Source of the DNA: Bradyrhizobium sp. CCBAU 51765
GTDB taxonomy: Bacteria; Pseudomonadota; Alphaproteobacteria; Rhizobiales; Xanthobacteraceae
Length of the DNA: 64,000 nt
Reading direction: 5' to 3'
Assembly: GCF_015291725.1 (NCBI RefSeq)
Contig: NZ_CP030038.1
Location: 8,173,001-8,237,000, forward strand
The translations under genes were made by a program, and so were the position numbers. Shown here one piece after another: positions 1 through 7,672 of the stretch (within the stretch, counting starts at the first letter, position 1; each line of letters begins with the position of its first letter). The notes below the pieces were generated by a model. That model made no database searches. It saw nothing but the letters and a program-made list of their open reading frames with translations, and was not told where the DNA came from.

Positions 1-1
1 C

Positions 2-1000
2 TCCTATCCAGTGGTCGAGAAGAGCGGCATCCTGTGGGCCTATCTCGGCGAAGGTGAACCGCCGGCATTTCCGGAGATCGACTGTTTCGTCGCGCCCGGC
101 ACGCACACCTTCGCGTTCAAGGGCCACATGGCCTGCAACTGGCTGCAAGCCCTGGAGGTCGGCATCGATCCGGCGCACGCGTCCTACCTGCACCGCTTCT
201 TCGAGGACGAGGACACGTCCACGGCGTACGGCAAGCAATTCCGCGGTGTCTCCGCCGGCTCCGATCTGCCGATGACGAAAATCCTGCGCGAATACGACCG
301 TCCGATCATCAATGTCGAGCACACCGAATATGGCCTCAGGTTGATCGCGCTGCGCGAGATCGACGCGGAGCGGACACATGTGCGCGTCACCAACCAGCTC
401 TTCCCGCACGGCTTCGTCATCCCCATGAGCACGGAGATGACGATCACGCAGTGGCACGTGCCGGTCGACGACGAGAACTGCTATTGGTACGCGATCTTCA
501 CCAGCTACACGAACCCGGTTGACAAGCAGAAGATGCGCGACCAGCGGCTCGAGCTCTATGAGCTGCCGGACTACAAATCGCGCAAGAACCGCAGCAACGA
601 TTACGGTTTCGATGCGCACGAGCAGCAGACCGCGACCTATACCGGAATGGGCAACGACATCAACGTCCACGACCAGTGGGCGGTCGAATCGATGGGCGCG
701 ATCCAGGACCGCACCAGGGAGCATCTCGGACAGAGCGACAAGGCGATCGTGCAATACCGCCGCCTGCTGCGGCAGGAGATCGAGAAGGTCTCCGGCGGCG
801 AGAAGCCGATGCTGTTCCTCGACGAGGCCAATGCACGCAGCATCCAGGGGCCGGCGACGATGGATGGCATCGGGCCGACGCGGGGCTGGGAGACCTATTG
901 GATGGAAGTCGACGTCAAGCGCCGCCGCGGCGCGCCCTGGACGGCGCCTGTGCCGAAGGAGATCGCTGATAACGTGCACCGGCTGACGGCGGCGGAGTGA
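2..1000 (+). CDS. Rieske oxygenase alpha subunit, C-terminal part (5' end outside window)
   Basis: The reading frame is open from the first in-frame codon at position 2, so the start and the N-terminal Rieske [2Fe-2S] domain lie upstream of the window. The visible part is the catalytic domain of an aromatic ring-hydroxylating oxygenase of the phthalate 4,5-dioxygenase type. It carries the mononuclear-iron signature E-x3-D-P-x-H-x4-H (EVGIDPAHASYLH), which supplies two His ligands. The later Asp ligand is probably in the segment around GQSDK. Family enzymes add oxygen to an aromatic ring using electrons from a reductase; no reductase gene is visible here. It is followed by a glutamine-synthetase-like gene on the same strand 193 bp downstream. 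The exact substrate cannot be read from this fragment. Family assignment is secure; substrate is unknown. Confidence 0.88.
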   Translation, partial: SYPVVEKSGILWAYLGEGEPPAFPEIDCFVAPGTHTFAFKGHMACNWLQALEVGIDPAHASYLHRFFEDEDTSTAYGKQFRGVSAGSDLPMTKILREYDRPIINVEHTEYGLRLIALREIDAERTHVRVTNQLFPHGFVIPMSTEMTITQWHVPVDDENCYWYAIFTSYTNPVDKQKMRDQRLELYELPDYKSRKNRSNDYGFDAHEQQTATYTGMGNDINVHDQWAVESMGAIQDRTREHLGQSDKAIVQYRRLLRQEIEKVSGGEKPMLFLDEANARSIQGPATMDGIGPTRGWETYWMEVDVKRRRGAPWTAPVPKEIADNVHRLTAAE

Positions 1001-1049
1001 CGATGCGGTTCACCACCGGCGAGTCGCGACGGCGGCTCCACAATCCCCG

Positions 1050-1153
1050 CTGTCATGCTCCGCGAAAGCGGGGCATCCAGTACGCCGCGGCCTCTCGAGG
1101 ATACGTCACCCTCTCTGGAATACTGGATCGTCCGCCTTCGCGGACGATGACAG
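1050..1153. repeat. Interspersed palindromic repeat R1, copy 1
   Basis: An inverted-repeat element of about 100 bp whose ends read CTGTCATG and GATGACAG. It holds two inner hairpins, one around CCGCGAAAGCGG and one around GTCCGCCTTCGCGGAC. The same element occurs at 53725-53830 in the opposite orientation, sharing inner words such as GAGGCCGCGGCGTACTGG and ATCCAGTATTCCAGAGA when one copy is reverse-complemented. It fills the gap between the oxygenase and the glutamine-synthetase-like gene. Confidence 0.85.
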
Positions 1154-1193
1154 CGTGGGCTATGCTCGCACCGAGTATCAAGGAGGGATAACA

Positions 1194-2630
1194 GTGACAT
1201 TCGTCGCGCGTCATGCGCTGTGGTCGGACGAGCAGAAGGACGCTGCAGCGCGCATGCGCCGCATCGTCGAGGAGAGGAACCTCGAGGTCATCCGCCTCGC
1301 CTTCCCCGACCAGCACGGCATCTTGCGCGGCAAGACGATCGTCGCCGCCGAGGCGATCGCCTCGCTGGAGAGCGGCTGCTCCATCACCACGACCATGCTC
1401 GCCAAGGACAGCTCGCACCGCACGGTATTCCCCGTGTTCACGGCAGGCGGCGGCTTCGGCATGAAGGAGATGGAGGGCGCCGCCGACGTGCTGATGGTCG
1501 CCGACCCCGCCACGTTTCGCGTCTTGCCGTGGACCCCGGCGACTGGCTGGGTGCTGTGCGATCTCTATTTCAACGATGGCCGCCCGGTGCCGTTCGCGAC
1601 GCGGGGGCTTTACAAGCGCGTGATCGATGAGCTCGGCGCACGCGGTTACGATTTCGTCGCAGGGCTGGAAGTGGAATTCCACATCTTCAAGCTCGACGAC
1701 CCGCATATGCGGGCAGAGGATGCCGGCCAGCCCGGCACGCCGCCCTCGGTGAGCCTGCTCAGCCACGGCTATCAATATCTCACCGAGCAGCGCTTCGATC
1801 AGATGGAGCCGGTGCTGGAGATCTTGCGACGTGACGTCGTGGCGCTCGGGCTTCCCTTGCGGTCGGTCGAGGTCGAGTTCGGGCCGAGCCAGTGCGAGTT
1901 CACCTTCGCGCCGAAGAAGGGCCTGGAGTCCGCCGACAACATGGTACTGTTTCGCAGCGCCGTGAAGCAGATCGCGCGCCGCCACGGCTATCACGCCACC
2001 TTCATGTGCCGGCCGAAACTGCCGAACGTGTTCGCGAGCGGCTGGCACCTGCATCAGTCGGTCGTCTCGCGCGCGAGCGGCGACAATTTGTTCATGGCAA
2101 AGGACGGCGGCGAACCGCTCAGCGCATTCGGCCGCGCCTACCTCGCTGGCCTGCTCGATCACGCCCGCGCATCGACGGTGTTCACCACCCCGACCATCAA
2201 CGGCTACAAGCGCTACCGCTCCTATTCGCTCGCGCCAGACCGCGCAATCTGGGGCCGCGACAATCGCGGCGTGATGATCCGCGTGCTGGGCGGGCCCAAT
2301 GATGCCGCAACGCGCCTGGAGAACCGCATCGGCGAGCCCGCCGCCAATCCCTATCTCTACATGGCCTCGCAGATTCTCTCAGGCCTCGACGGCGTCGACC
2401 GCAAGCTCGACGCCGGCCCCTCGGCGGACACGCCCTACGAGACCAAAGCGCCGCTATTGCCGAAATCGCTGCGCGATGCGGTCGCCGCGCTGAAGGACGA
2501 TCCCTTCTTCCGTGAGAAGCTCGGGGCCGAATTCGTGGACTACTACACCCACATCAAGAACGCCGAGATCGATCGCTTCCTGTCCGAGGTGACGGACTGG
2601 GAGCATCGCGAGTATTTCGAGATGTTTTGA
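1194..2630 (+). CDS. Glutamine-synthetase-family enzyme (gamma-glutamyl amide ligase-like)
   Basis: About 478 residues with the glutamine synthetase fold. The metal-binding glutamates lie in the strands around GLEVEFHIF and SVEVEFGPSQCEF, the HLHQS motif lies mid-protein, and the ATP/phosphate-contacting segment is near RLENRIGEPAANPYLY. I chose the GTG at 1194 because AAGGAGGG lies a few bases upstream (1180-1187) and the protein aligns from there; an upstream in-frame GTG at 1155 lies just beyond repeat R1 and has no ribosome site. It is not a typical housekeeping GlnA. The divergent sequence and position next to a Rieske oxygenase suggest a catabolic ligase that joins glutamate to an amine, as in PuuA/IpuC-type enzymes or the GS-like proteins of aniline dioxygenase clusters. 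That role is inferred from context only. Confidence 0.85.
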   Translation: MTFVARHALWSDEQKDAAARMRRIVEERNLEVIRLAFPDQHGILRGKTIVAAEAIASLESGCSITTTMLAKDSSHRTVFPVFTAGGGFGMKEMEGAADVLMVADPATFRVLPWTPATGWVLCDLYFNDGRPVPFATRGLYKRVIDELGARGYDFVAGLEVEFHIFKLDDPHMRAEDAGQPGTPPSVSLLSHGYQYLTEQRFDQMEPVLEILRRDVVALGLPLRSVEVEFGPSQCEFTFAPKKGLESADNMVLFRSAVKQIARRHGYHATFMCRPKLPNVFASGWHLHQSVVSRASGDNLFMAKDGGEPLSAFGRAYLAGLLDHARASTVFTTPTINGYKRYRSYSLAPDRAIWGRDNRGVMIRVLGGPNDAATRLENRIGEPAANPYLYMASQILSGLDGVDRKLDAGPSADTPYETKAPLLPKSLRDAVAALKDDPFFREKLGAEFVDYYTHIKNAEIDRFLSEVTDWEHREYFEMF

Positions 2631-3014
2631 GCCAGTCCGGCCTAATCCGGCACCGATGGCTAACTTCAGCCAGCTCGAACCGGTGCGTTGCTTCACGCTC
2701 CCGTGAGGCGACTTCTTCCGGAATGTTCCGACGACATGGCGCCACTCCGGACGAAGCCATTTCCTCATTCCGCGAAAAACGCCGGAAAGACACGCGGCCT
2801 ATACCTGCATATGTGATCAACAGCGGAGTTCGGTCATGTGGGATCAATTTTTCAGCCTGATCTATCGCTTGTCCTGTCGGACCACCCTGATCGAGATCGG
2901 CGCGCATCGCCTCGCACGTTAGCCGGGCGCCGCGTGCGCTATCCACCGAGGCACAGGTGATCCGCGAGCTGCATCGGCATCGAATTCATTGGTGAGAGAT
3001 CACATCCATCTCTT
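2631..3014. other. Intergenic stretch without a supported gene
   Basis: Between the convergent glutamine-synthetase-like gene and livF there is no reading frame with a ribosome site or convincing codon usage. Codon-position GC is flat and no recognisable promoter or RNA structure stands out before the hairpin at 3015. Confidence 0.6.
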
Positions 3015-3056
3015 CCGTCATTGCGAGCCAACGGACCCGTTGGCTCGCAATGACGG
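3015..3056. terminator. Perfect long hairpin between convergent genes
   Basis: Two exact 19-base arms (CCGTCATTGCGAGCCAACG and its complement) enclose a 4-base loop, 18 bases from the livF stop codon. There is no T-run on either strand, so it is not a classical rho-independent terminator. It is more likely a repeat-type hairpin that stops or stabilises both convergent transcripts. Confidence 0.5.
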
Positions 3057-3073
3057 CGCTGCTGGAGCAGGGC

Positions 3074-3787
3074 TCAAATTCCCAGATATTTGTGCTGCAG
3101 ATCCGGCTCGGCCACGAGTTCGTCGGACGTGCCGCTCCACACCGTCCTGCCGCGCTCGATGATGTAGTGGCGGTCGCAGATGCGGGCGAGATGGTCGACG
3201 TTCTTGTCGACGACCAGGATCGACTGTCCCCGGCTCTTGAGCAGCGACAGGCAGTTCCAGATCTCCTCGCGGATCAGCGGCGCAAGGCCCTCGGTTGCTT
3301 CGTCCAGAATGAGAAGCTTCGGGTTGGTCATCAATGCGCGGCCAATCGCGAGCATCTGCTGCTCGCCGCCGGAGAGCTGGTTGCCCATGTTGGAGGCGCG
3401 CTCGGCGAGGCGCGGAAACATCACGTAGATCGCAGCCAGCGTCCACGGATTGCTGCTGCCGAAGCGGTCCGCGGCCGCGGCCACCAGGTTTTCGCGCACG
3501 GTGAGGTTCGGGAAGATCTGCCGTCCCTCGGGGACGAGGCCGACGCCGAGCTTTGCGATCCTGTAGGACGGAAGCTGCCGCACCTCGGCGCCGGCAAAAC
3601 GGATCGCGCCGGCGCGCGCCGGCGTCAGGCCCATGATGGAGCGGATGGTGGTGGTCTTGCCCATGCCGTTGCGGCCCATCAGCGAGACCATCTCGCCCGG
3701 CTTGATCGACAGCGACAACCCGAACAGCACCTGGGACAGGCCGTAGCAGGTCTCGATGCCGTCGACCTCCAGCAGCGTATCAGCCAT
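3074..3787 (-). CDS. livF: Branched-chain amino acid-type ABC transporter ATPase LivF
   Basis: 237 residues, the usual LivF size. Walker A GRNGMGKTT lies at residues 38-46, signature LSGGE at 138-142, and Walker B LLILDE at 158-163. It is a cytoplasmic ATPase of a HAAT-family importer (branched-chain amino acids, amides or aromatic acids depending on the binding protein). It is the last gene of a tightly overlapping set livH-livM-livG-livF on the minus strand; its start overlaps the livG stop by 8 bp. No binding protein gene adjoins this set. Confidence 0.93.
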   Translation of the reverse strand: MADTLLEVDGIETCYGLSQVLFGLSLSIKPGEMVSLMGRNGMGKTTTIRSIMGLTPARAGAIRFAGAEVRQLPSYRIAKLGVGLVPEGRQIFPNLTVRENLVAAAADRFGSSNPWTLAAIYVMFPRLAERASNMGNQLSGGEQQMLAIGRALMTNPKLLILDEATEGLAPLIREEIWNCLSLLKSRGQSILVVDKNVDHLARICDRHYIIERGRTVWSGTSDELVAEPDLQHKYLGI

Positions 3788-4547
3788 GATGCGTCACCAC
3801 GTGCTGATCGCCGAGATAGGCGCGCTTGACGTCCTCGTTGGCCCGGATCGAGGCGGGATCGCCGGAGGCGATGACGCGGCCATAGACCAGCACCGAGATG
3901 CGGTCGGCCAGCGCGAACACCGCGGGCATGTCGTGCTCGACCAGCACGATGGAGACTTCCTTGCGCAGCTCCTGCAGCAGCTTCACCATGCCCTGGGATT
4001 CGGTGACGCCGAGGCCCGCCATCGGCTCGTCGAGCAGCAGCAATTTCGGCTTGCTCGCGAGCGCGACCGCAAGCTCGATCTGGCGCCGCTCGCCGTGGCT
4101 GAGCTTCGATACCAGCACATCGGCCCGATGGGCGAGACCGACGCGGTCGAGCGCGGCATGTGCGGCATCGCGCAAGCCCCTCTCCTTGCGCGCATTGGCG
4201 AAGAAGCGGAACGAAGTTCCGGCATGCGCCTGCGCCGCCAGCGCGACGTTGTCGGCGGCGGTGAAGTCGAGCAGCAGCGAGGTGATCTGGAACGAACGCG
4301 CGAGCCCGAGCGCACAGCGGCGATAGGCCGGCAGATCGGTGATGTCGCGGCCACCGAGCAAAACGCTACCGGAATGCGGGGAGAGATGTCCGGTGAGCTG
4401 ACTGATCAGCGTGGTCTTGCCGGCGCCGTTCGGGCCGATGATGGCGTGCAGCTCGCCTTCCGCGACGTCGAGCGAGACGTGATCCGTCGCGATGATGCCG
4501 CCGAAGCGACGCACCAGCTTTTCGACGCGGAGCAAGGGTTCAGCCAC
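3780..4547 (-). CDS. livG: Branched-chain amino acid-type ABC transporter ATPase LivG
   Basis: 255 residues. Walker A GPNGAGKTT lies at 38-46, a slightly altered signature LSHGE at 149-153, and Walker B LLLLDE at 169-174. It has the LivG-type insertion after Walker A (GLARSFQ region) that separates LivG from LivF. It overlaps livM by 8 bp upstream and livF by 8 bp downstream, which indicates translational coupling and one transcript. Confidence 0.93.
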   Translation of the reverse strand: MAEPLLRVEKLVRRFGGIIATDHVSLDVAEGELHAIIGPNGAGKTTLISQLTGHLSPHSGSVLLGGRDITDLPAYRRCALGLARSFQITSLLLDFTAADNVALAAQAHAGTSFRFFANARKERGLRDAAHAALDRVGLAHRADVLVSKLSHGERRQIELAVALASKPKLLLLDEPMAGLGVTESQGMVKLLQELRKEVSIVLVEHDMPAVFALADRISVLVYGRVIASGDPASIRANEDVKRAYLGDQHVVTHHG

Positions 4548-5484
4548 GGCCAGCCCTCCCCAGCGCGCCCATGATGCCGCCGCGCCCGAACAGGACGATC
4601 AGCAGCAGCAGCGGACCCATGATCAGCGCCCAATATTCGGTGATCTGCGACAGGAACTCTTCCAGCAGCAGGAACACCACCGCGCCCATGACCGGGCCGA
4701 ACAGCGTGCCCATGCCGCCGAGGATCACCATCACCATGAGGTCGCCGGAACGCGTCCAGTACATCACGGCCGGGCTGACGAAATCGGTGTTGTTGGCGAG
4801 CAGCGCACCGGCAAGGCCGCACATGGTGCCGGAGATGACGAAGCAGACCAGCTGGTAGCGCTTGGCGGGGAAGCCGATCGCCTGCATGCGCTGCTCGTTG
4901 GAACGCAGGCCCTGCACGACGAGGCCGAAGCGCGAATTGACGATGCGCCAGATCACGAAGATGACGCCGAACAGGCAGGCAAGGCAGAGATAGTAGAACT
5001 GCACGCGATTGCCGAGATCGATCAGGCCGGAGAAGTCGCTGCGCTTGTAGATGGTGAGGCCGTCATCGCCGCCGTACCGCGCCAGCCCCGAGGCGACGTA
5101 ATAGGCCATCTGGGCGAAGGCAAGCGTGATCATGATGAAATAGACGCCGCGCGTGCGAAGCGAGAGCGCGCCGATCACGAGCGCGTAAATGGCGGAGGCG
5201 GCGAGCGCGACCGGAAACTGGATGAAGCCGCTTCCCACGCCCTCCTGAGCGAGCATGCCGACCGCGTAACCGCCGATGCCGAGATAGGCGGCGTGACCAA
5301 AGCTCATCATGCCGCCAAAACCCATGATCAGGTTGAGGCTCGCAGCCGCCAGCGCCAGGATGATGATGCGGGTGAACAGCGTCAGGATGAAGATGTTGCC
5401 GGAGAGCTGCGAATAGAGCGGCAGCAGCACGAGGCCCGCCAGCAAAAGGGCCGTGACGGCCTTGCTCACCGTGAAAGCCTTCAT
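4540..5484 (-). CDS. livM: Branched-chain amino acid-type ABC permease LivM
   Basis: 314 residues with about nine hydrophobic segments and the LivM family core (LNLIMGFGGMMSFGHAAYLG near residue 50, GGMGTLFGPVMGA near the C-terminus). It forms the membrane channel with LivH. It overlaps livH by 4 bp and livG by 8 bp. The substrate is not predictable from the permease; the cluster lies near aromatic-degradation genes, so an aromatic or dicarboxylic substrate is as plausible as an amino acid. Confidence 0.92.
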   Translation of the reverse strand: MKAFTVSKAVTALLLAGLVLLPLYSQLSGNIFILTLFTRIIILALAAASLNLIMGFGGMMSFGHAAYLGIGGYAVGMLAQEGVGSGFIQFPVALAASAIYALVIGALSLRTRGVYFIMITLAFAQMAYYVASGLARYGGDDGLTIYKRSDFSGLIDLGNRVQFYYLCLACLFGVIFVIWRIVNSRFGLVVQGLRSNEQRMQAIGFPAKRYQLVCFVISGTMCGLAGALLANNTDFVSPAVMYWTRSGDLMVMVILGGMGTLFGPVMGAVVFLLLEEFLSQITEYWALIMGPLLLLIVLFGRGGIMGALGRAGRG

Positions 5485-6401
5485 CGACGATTGGCCGGAA
5501 ACAGCCCCTCCGGCCGCACCACCAGCACGATCGCCATCAGGAGGTAGATCAGCATGGACGACAGCGCCGGCGCGGCGGTGGACGCAGCGGCGCCGCTCAG
5601 CACCTGCCGCAACAGGTTCGGCAGGAAGGCACGGCCGAGCGTGTCGATCATGCCGACGAAGATCGCGGCGAGGAACGCGCCGCGGATCGAGCCGATGCCG
5701 CCGATCACGATGATGACGAAGGCGAGGATCAGGATGTTCTCGCCCATGCCGATCTGCACGGTCAGGATCGGCGCCTGCATCAGGCCGGCAAGGCCCGCGA
5801 GCGCGGCTCCCAAACCGAACACCAGCGTATAGAGCAGCTTGATGTTGATGCCGAGCGCACCGATCATCTCGCGATTGGAGGCGCCGGCCCGGATCAGCAT
5901 GCCGATGCGGGTGCGCATCACGCCGAGATAGAGCAGCAGCGCGACCAGCAAGGCCACCACGATGATGGCGAGGCGATAGGCCGGATAGTGAATGCCGGGC
6001 AGGATCGGCACCGGCACGGTGAGCCAGGCCGGCAGCGGCAGCGCAAGGCCGGCCGGGCCCCAGATCAGCCGCACGGCTTCGTTGAAGAACAGGATCAGGC
6101 CGAAGGTTGCGAGCACGTGGTCGAGATGGTCGCGGCCGTAGAGATGCCGCAGCGCCGTCACCTCCAGCACGATACCGAGCACGAGCGTGGCCCCGAGCGC
6201 CATCAGCGCGCCAAGCAGGAAGCTGCCGGTCCAGGCGACGAAGGTCGCGGCGAAATAGGCTCCCATCATATAGAGCGAGCCGTGCGCGAGGTTGACGAGA
6301 TCCATGATCCCGAACACCAGCGTCAGGCCGGCGGCGAGCAGGAACAGCAGCAGGCCAAACTGCAATCCGTTCAGGAACTGTTCGACGACAAGCAGCATCA
6401 A
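5481..6401 (-). CDS. livH: Branched-chain amino acid-type ABC permease LivH
   Basis: 306 residues, strongly hydrophobic, with the LivH signature segments LVFGIMDLVNLAHGSLYMMG (residues about 28-47) and GGIGSIRGAFLAA (about 235-247). It is the first gene of the minus-strand livHMGF set. The 310-bp region upstream (6402-6711) must hold the promoter unless the transcript starts in the quorum-sensing genes beyond it. No binding protein gene precedes it, which is unusual for this family. Confidence 0.92.
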   Translation of the reverse strand: MMLLVVEQFLNGLQFGLLLFLLAAGLTLVFGIMDLVNLAHGSLYMMGAYFAATFVAWTGSFLLGALMALGATLVLGIVLEVTALRHLYGRDHLDHVLATFGLILFFNEAVRLIWGPAGLALPLPAWLTVPVPILPGIHYPAYRLAIIVVALLVALLLYLGVMRTRIGMLIRAGASNREMIGALGINIKLLYTLVFGLGAALAGLAGLMQAPILTVQIGMGENILILAFVIIVIGGIGSIRGAFLAAIFVGMIDTLGRAFLPNLLRQVLSGAAASTAAPALSSMLIYLLMAIVLVVRPEGLFPANRR

Positions 6402-6711
6402 GACTCTTTCAGGCGCACGCAGCGTCGCGCCGATGTTCGAGCAATGTCGCCATCAGTGAAAGAGCTCCCCCTGCCTCTTCAAGGCCGAAAAATGGGTAAT
6501 GGCAGTATCGTTCCGAGGCAAGAGCGATTCGACATCAAACATGCACTTTGTTGCATGCCGATGCATGCGATCGAGATCGAGATCGACCCTTGCAATCGAC
6601 CCTTGCAAGAAGGCTGCCGCGCAGGCTGGGGCAACCTGCCGCACCCAAGCGATCACCCTCTCGCCGGCGAACGGACGAGAGGGTGCAAACTTGTCGGAGT
6701 GCAGGGGAAGT
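6402..6711. other. Intergenic region with a hairpin and a 13-bp tandem duplication
   Basis: No gene is supported here. It holds an exact 13-bp tandem duplication (ATCGACCCTTGCA twice, 6582-6607) and an inverted repeat with 10-base arms CACCCTCTCG / CGAGAGGGTG (6654-6663 and 6676-6685) just downstream of the small gene at 6712-6930. The hairpin lacks a T-run, so terminator activity for the quorum-sensing operon is only possible. The rest is presumably the livH leader and promoter. Confidence 0.5.
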
Positions 6712-6930
6712 CTAGTGCGACGTCATCTGCCGGGGTAGATCATCGGGTTCGGCGAGCCCGCTGTTGGCCGTCGTGGCTTCGAGCGCTGCCATCCGGAACA
6801 GATAGGCGAGCGTCGCCAACCCGGCGTCTTCGGCCATCTCCGCCAGTTCGAGCGCCATATCGGACATGTAGCCGAGATTTTCGTCCTTCGTTTGCGCCAT
6901 GATCTGGCTGTCCCGCATCATGTTCGACAT
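6712..6930 (-). CDS. Small protein coupled to bjaI (72 residues, unknown function)
   Basis: 72 residues, mostly predicted alpha-helical, with a central amphipathic stretch (SDMALELAEMAEDAGLATLA). The ATG at 6928-6930 follows the TGA of the luxI-type gene after a single base (TGAGATG), so it is almost certainly translated by coupling with bjaI. A longer in-frame extension upstream would lie inside bjaI and has no reason to be used. I recall similar short helical proteins, described as hypothetical, in many alphaproteobacteria, but no established function. Position suggests co-regulation by the autoinducer. A role in tuning the signal system is conjecture. Confidence 0.75.
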   Translation of the reverse strand: MSNMMRDSQIMAQTKDENLGYMSDMALELAEMAEDAGLATLAYLFRMAALEATTANSGLAEPDDLPRQMTSH

Positions 6931-6931
6931 C

Positions 6932-7591
6932 TCAGGCGCTCTTTCGTTGCGCGGCAGCGAAGCCGCAGAGGTTGGCACGGGCGACGGCATCCAGTCGCGG
7001 GCCGTCTTGCTGCACGACGGAAGCCATGCCGATCCGATCATGCAGGGCATCGAGAGTCTCGCGGCGAATGTCGATGGTCGCCGCCATGGTCCATGCGTCC
7101 TCCACCAGGGCCGGCAGGCCGAGCGGCGTGACGACGAACCCGGCCTCGTGGAAGCGCGGCAGCCACCACGTCTCCATGATCGCGCTGACCCGCGCGATTC
7201 CCTGATCGAGGCAGAACTCCTGCACCGCCGCCATCAGTTGCAGGTTGAGTGCGCCGTCGCGGCGATCGCGCACGACGAAGTAGCGCGACCATTCCCAGAC
7301 CAGCGGATCGGCCGGGCAGCCGCGGACCGCCGCCAGATGCGGGAACACCTCGCTCATCATCGAAGGCTTGGTGGTCGGGTAGAGCCGATGACCGCCGACG
7401 ACGCGGCGCTCTTCCAGCGCCAGCAGATAGACGGTGTCCTCGTCATCATAGGAATCGATCTCGCGGCCATCCGGCCTGCGCAGCGTCTCCCAGCGCCGCT
7501 CCTCGACGAAAATGTCGTGACGCAGCCGGAAATGCTGCTCGATCACGTCTTCATAAAGGTGGCGATTTACCGCGGAAATTGCGTGAATCAT
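6932..7591 (-). CDS. bjaI: Acyl-homoserine lactone synthase, BjaI type
   Basis: 219 residues starting MIHAIS. The LuxI-family invariant residues are visible: R24, F28, W34, D46/D49, R69, E100 and R103. The whole sequence agrees with what I know of Bradyrhizobium BjaI, the enzyme that makes isovaleryl-homoserine lactone from isovaleryl-CoA and S-adenosylmethionine. The ATG at 7591 is chosen because LuxI proteins start close to this point; a GGGGG run lies upstream. An in-frame start 21 bases earlier is possible. The luxR-type gene is 81 bp upstream in the same orientation, and a small gene is coupled downstream. A palindrome at 7648-7665 lies 57 bases before the start and is the likely site of autoregulation. 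Confidence 0.93.
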   Translation of the reverse strand: MIHAISAVNRHLYEDVIEQHFRLRHDIFVEERRWETLRRPDGREIDSYDDEDTVYLLALEERRVVGGHRLYPTTKPSMMSEVFPHLAAVRGCPADPLVWEWSRYFVVRDRRDGALNLQLMAAVQEFCLDQGIARVSAIMETWWLPRFHEAGFVVTPLGLPALVEDAWTMAATIDIRRETLDALHDRIGMASVVQQDGPRLDAVARANLCGFAAAQRKSA

Positions 7592-7647
7592 GAAACCCCC
7601 ATTCATCCTCAATGGAGGCAGACTCCGCGAAAAGACGCCGATCCGAT

Positions 7648-7665
7648 ATTGGGAAATTTCCCAGT
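7648..7665 (-). promoter_or_regulatory. lux-box-like palindrome upstream of bjaI
   Basis: The sequence ATTGGGAAATTTCCCAGT is an 18-base palindrome with one mismatched pair; the inner 14 bases (7650-7663) are perfect. It lies between the luxR-type stop codon (7673) and the luxI-type start (7591), 57 bases from the start, where a LuxR-family activator would bind next to the -35 element. Size and place fit a lux-type box for BjaR. Confidence 0.65.
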
Positions 7666-7672
7666 GAAGCGC

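Noticed and set aside
2627..2860. 77-codon plus-strand frame after the glutamine-synthetase-like gene
   Set aside because: Flat codon-position GC and no ribosome site. It overlaps the preceding stop and resembles no protein known to me.
3015..3056. Classical rho-independent terminator
   Set aside because: The stem is excellent but there is no T-run on either strand; it is described as a hairpin in a terminator position instead.
6582..6607. Operator or attachment site at the 13-bp tandem duplication
   Set aside because: Only two units, no palindrome, and no regulator points to it. It may be a simple slippage event.
6453..6656. 67-codon minus-strand frame between the small bja gene and livH
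   Set aside because: Weak codon bias, rare start context, and it spans the 13-bp tandem duplication. No support as a gene.
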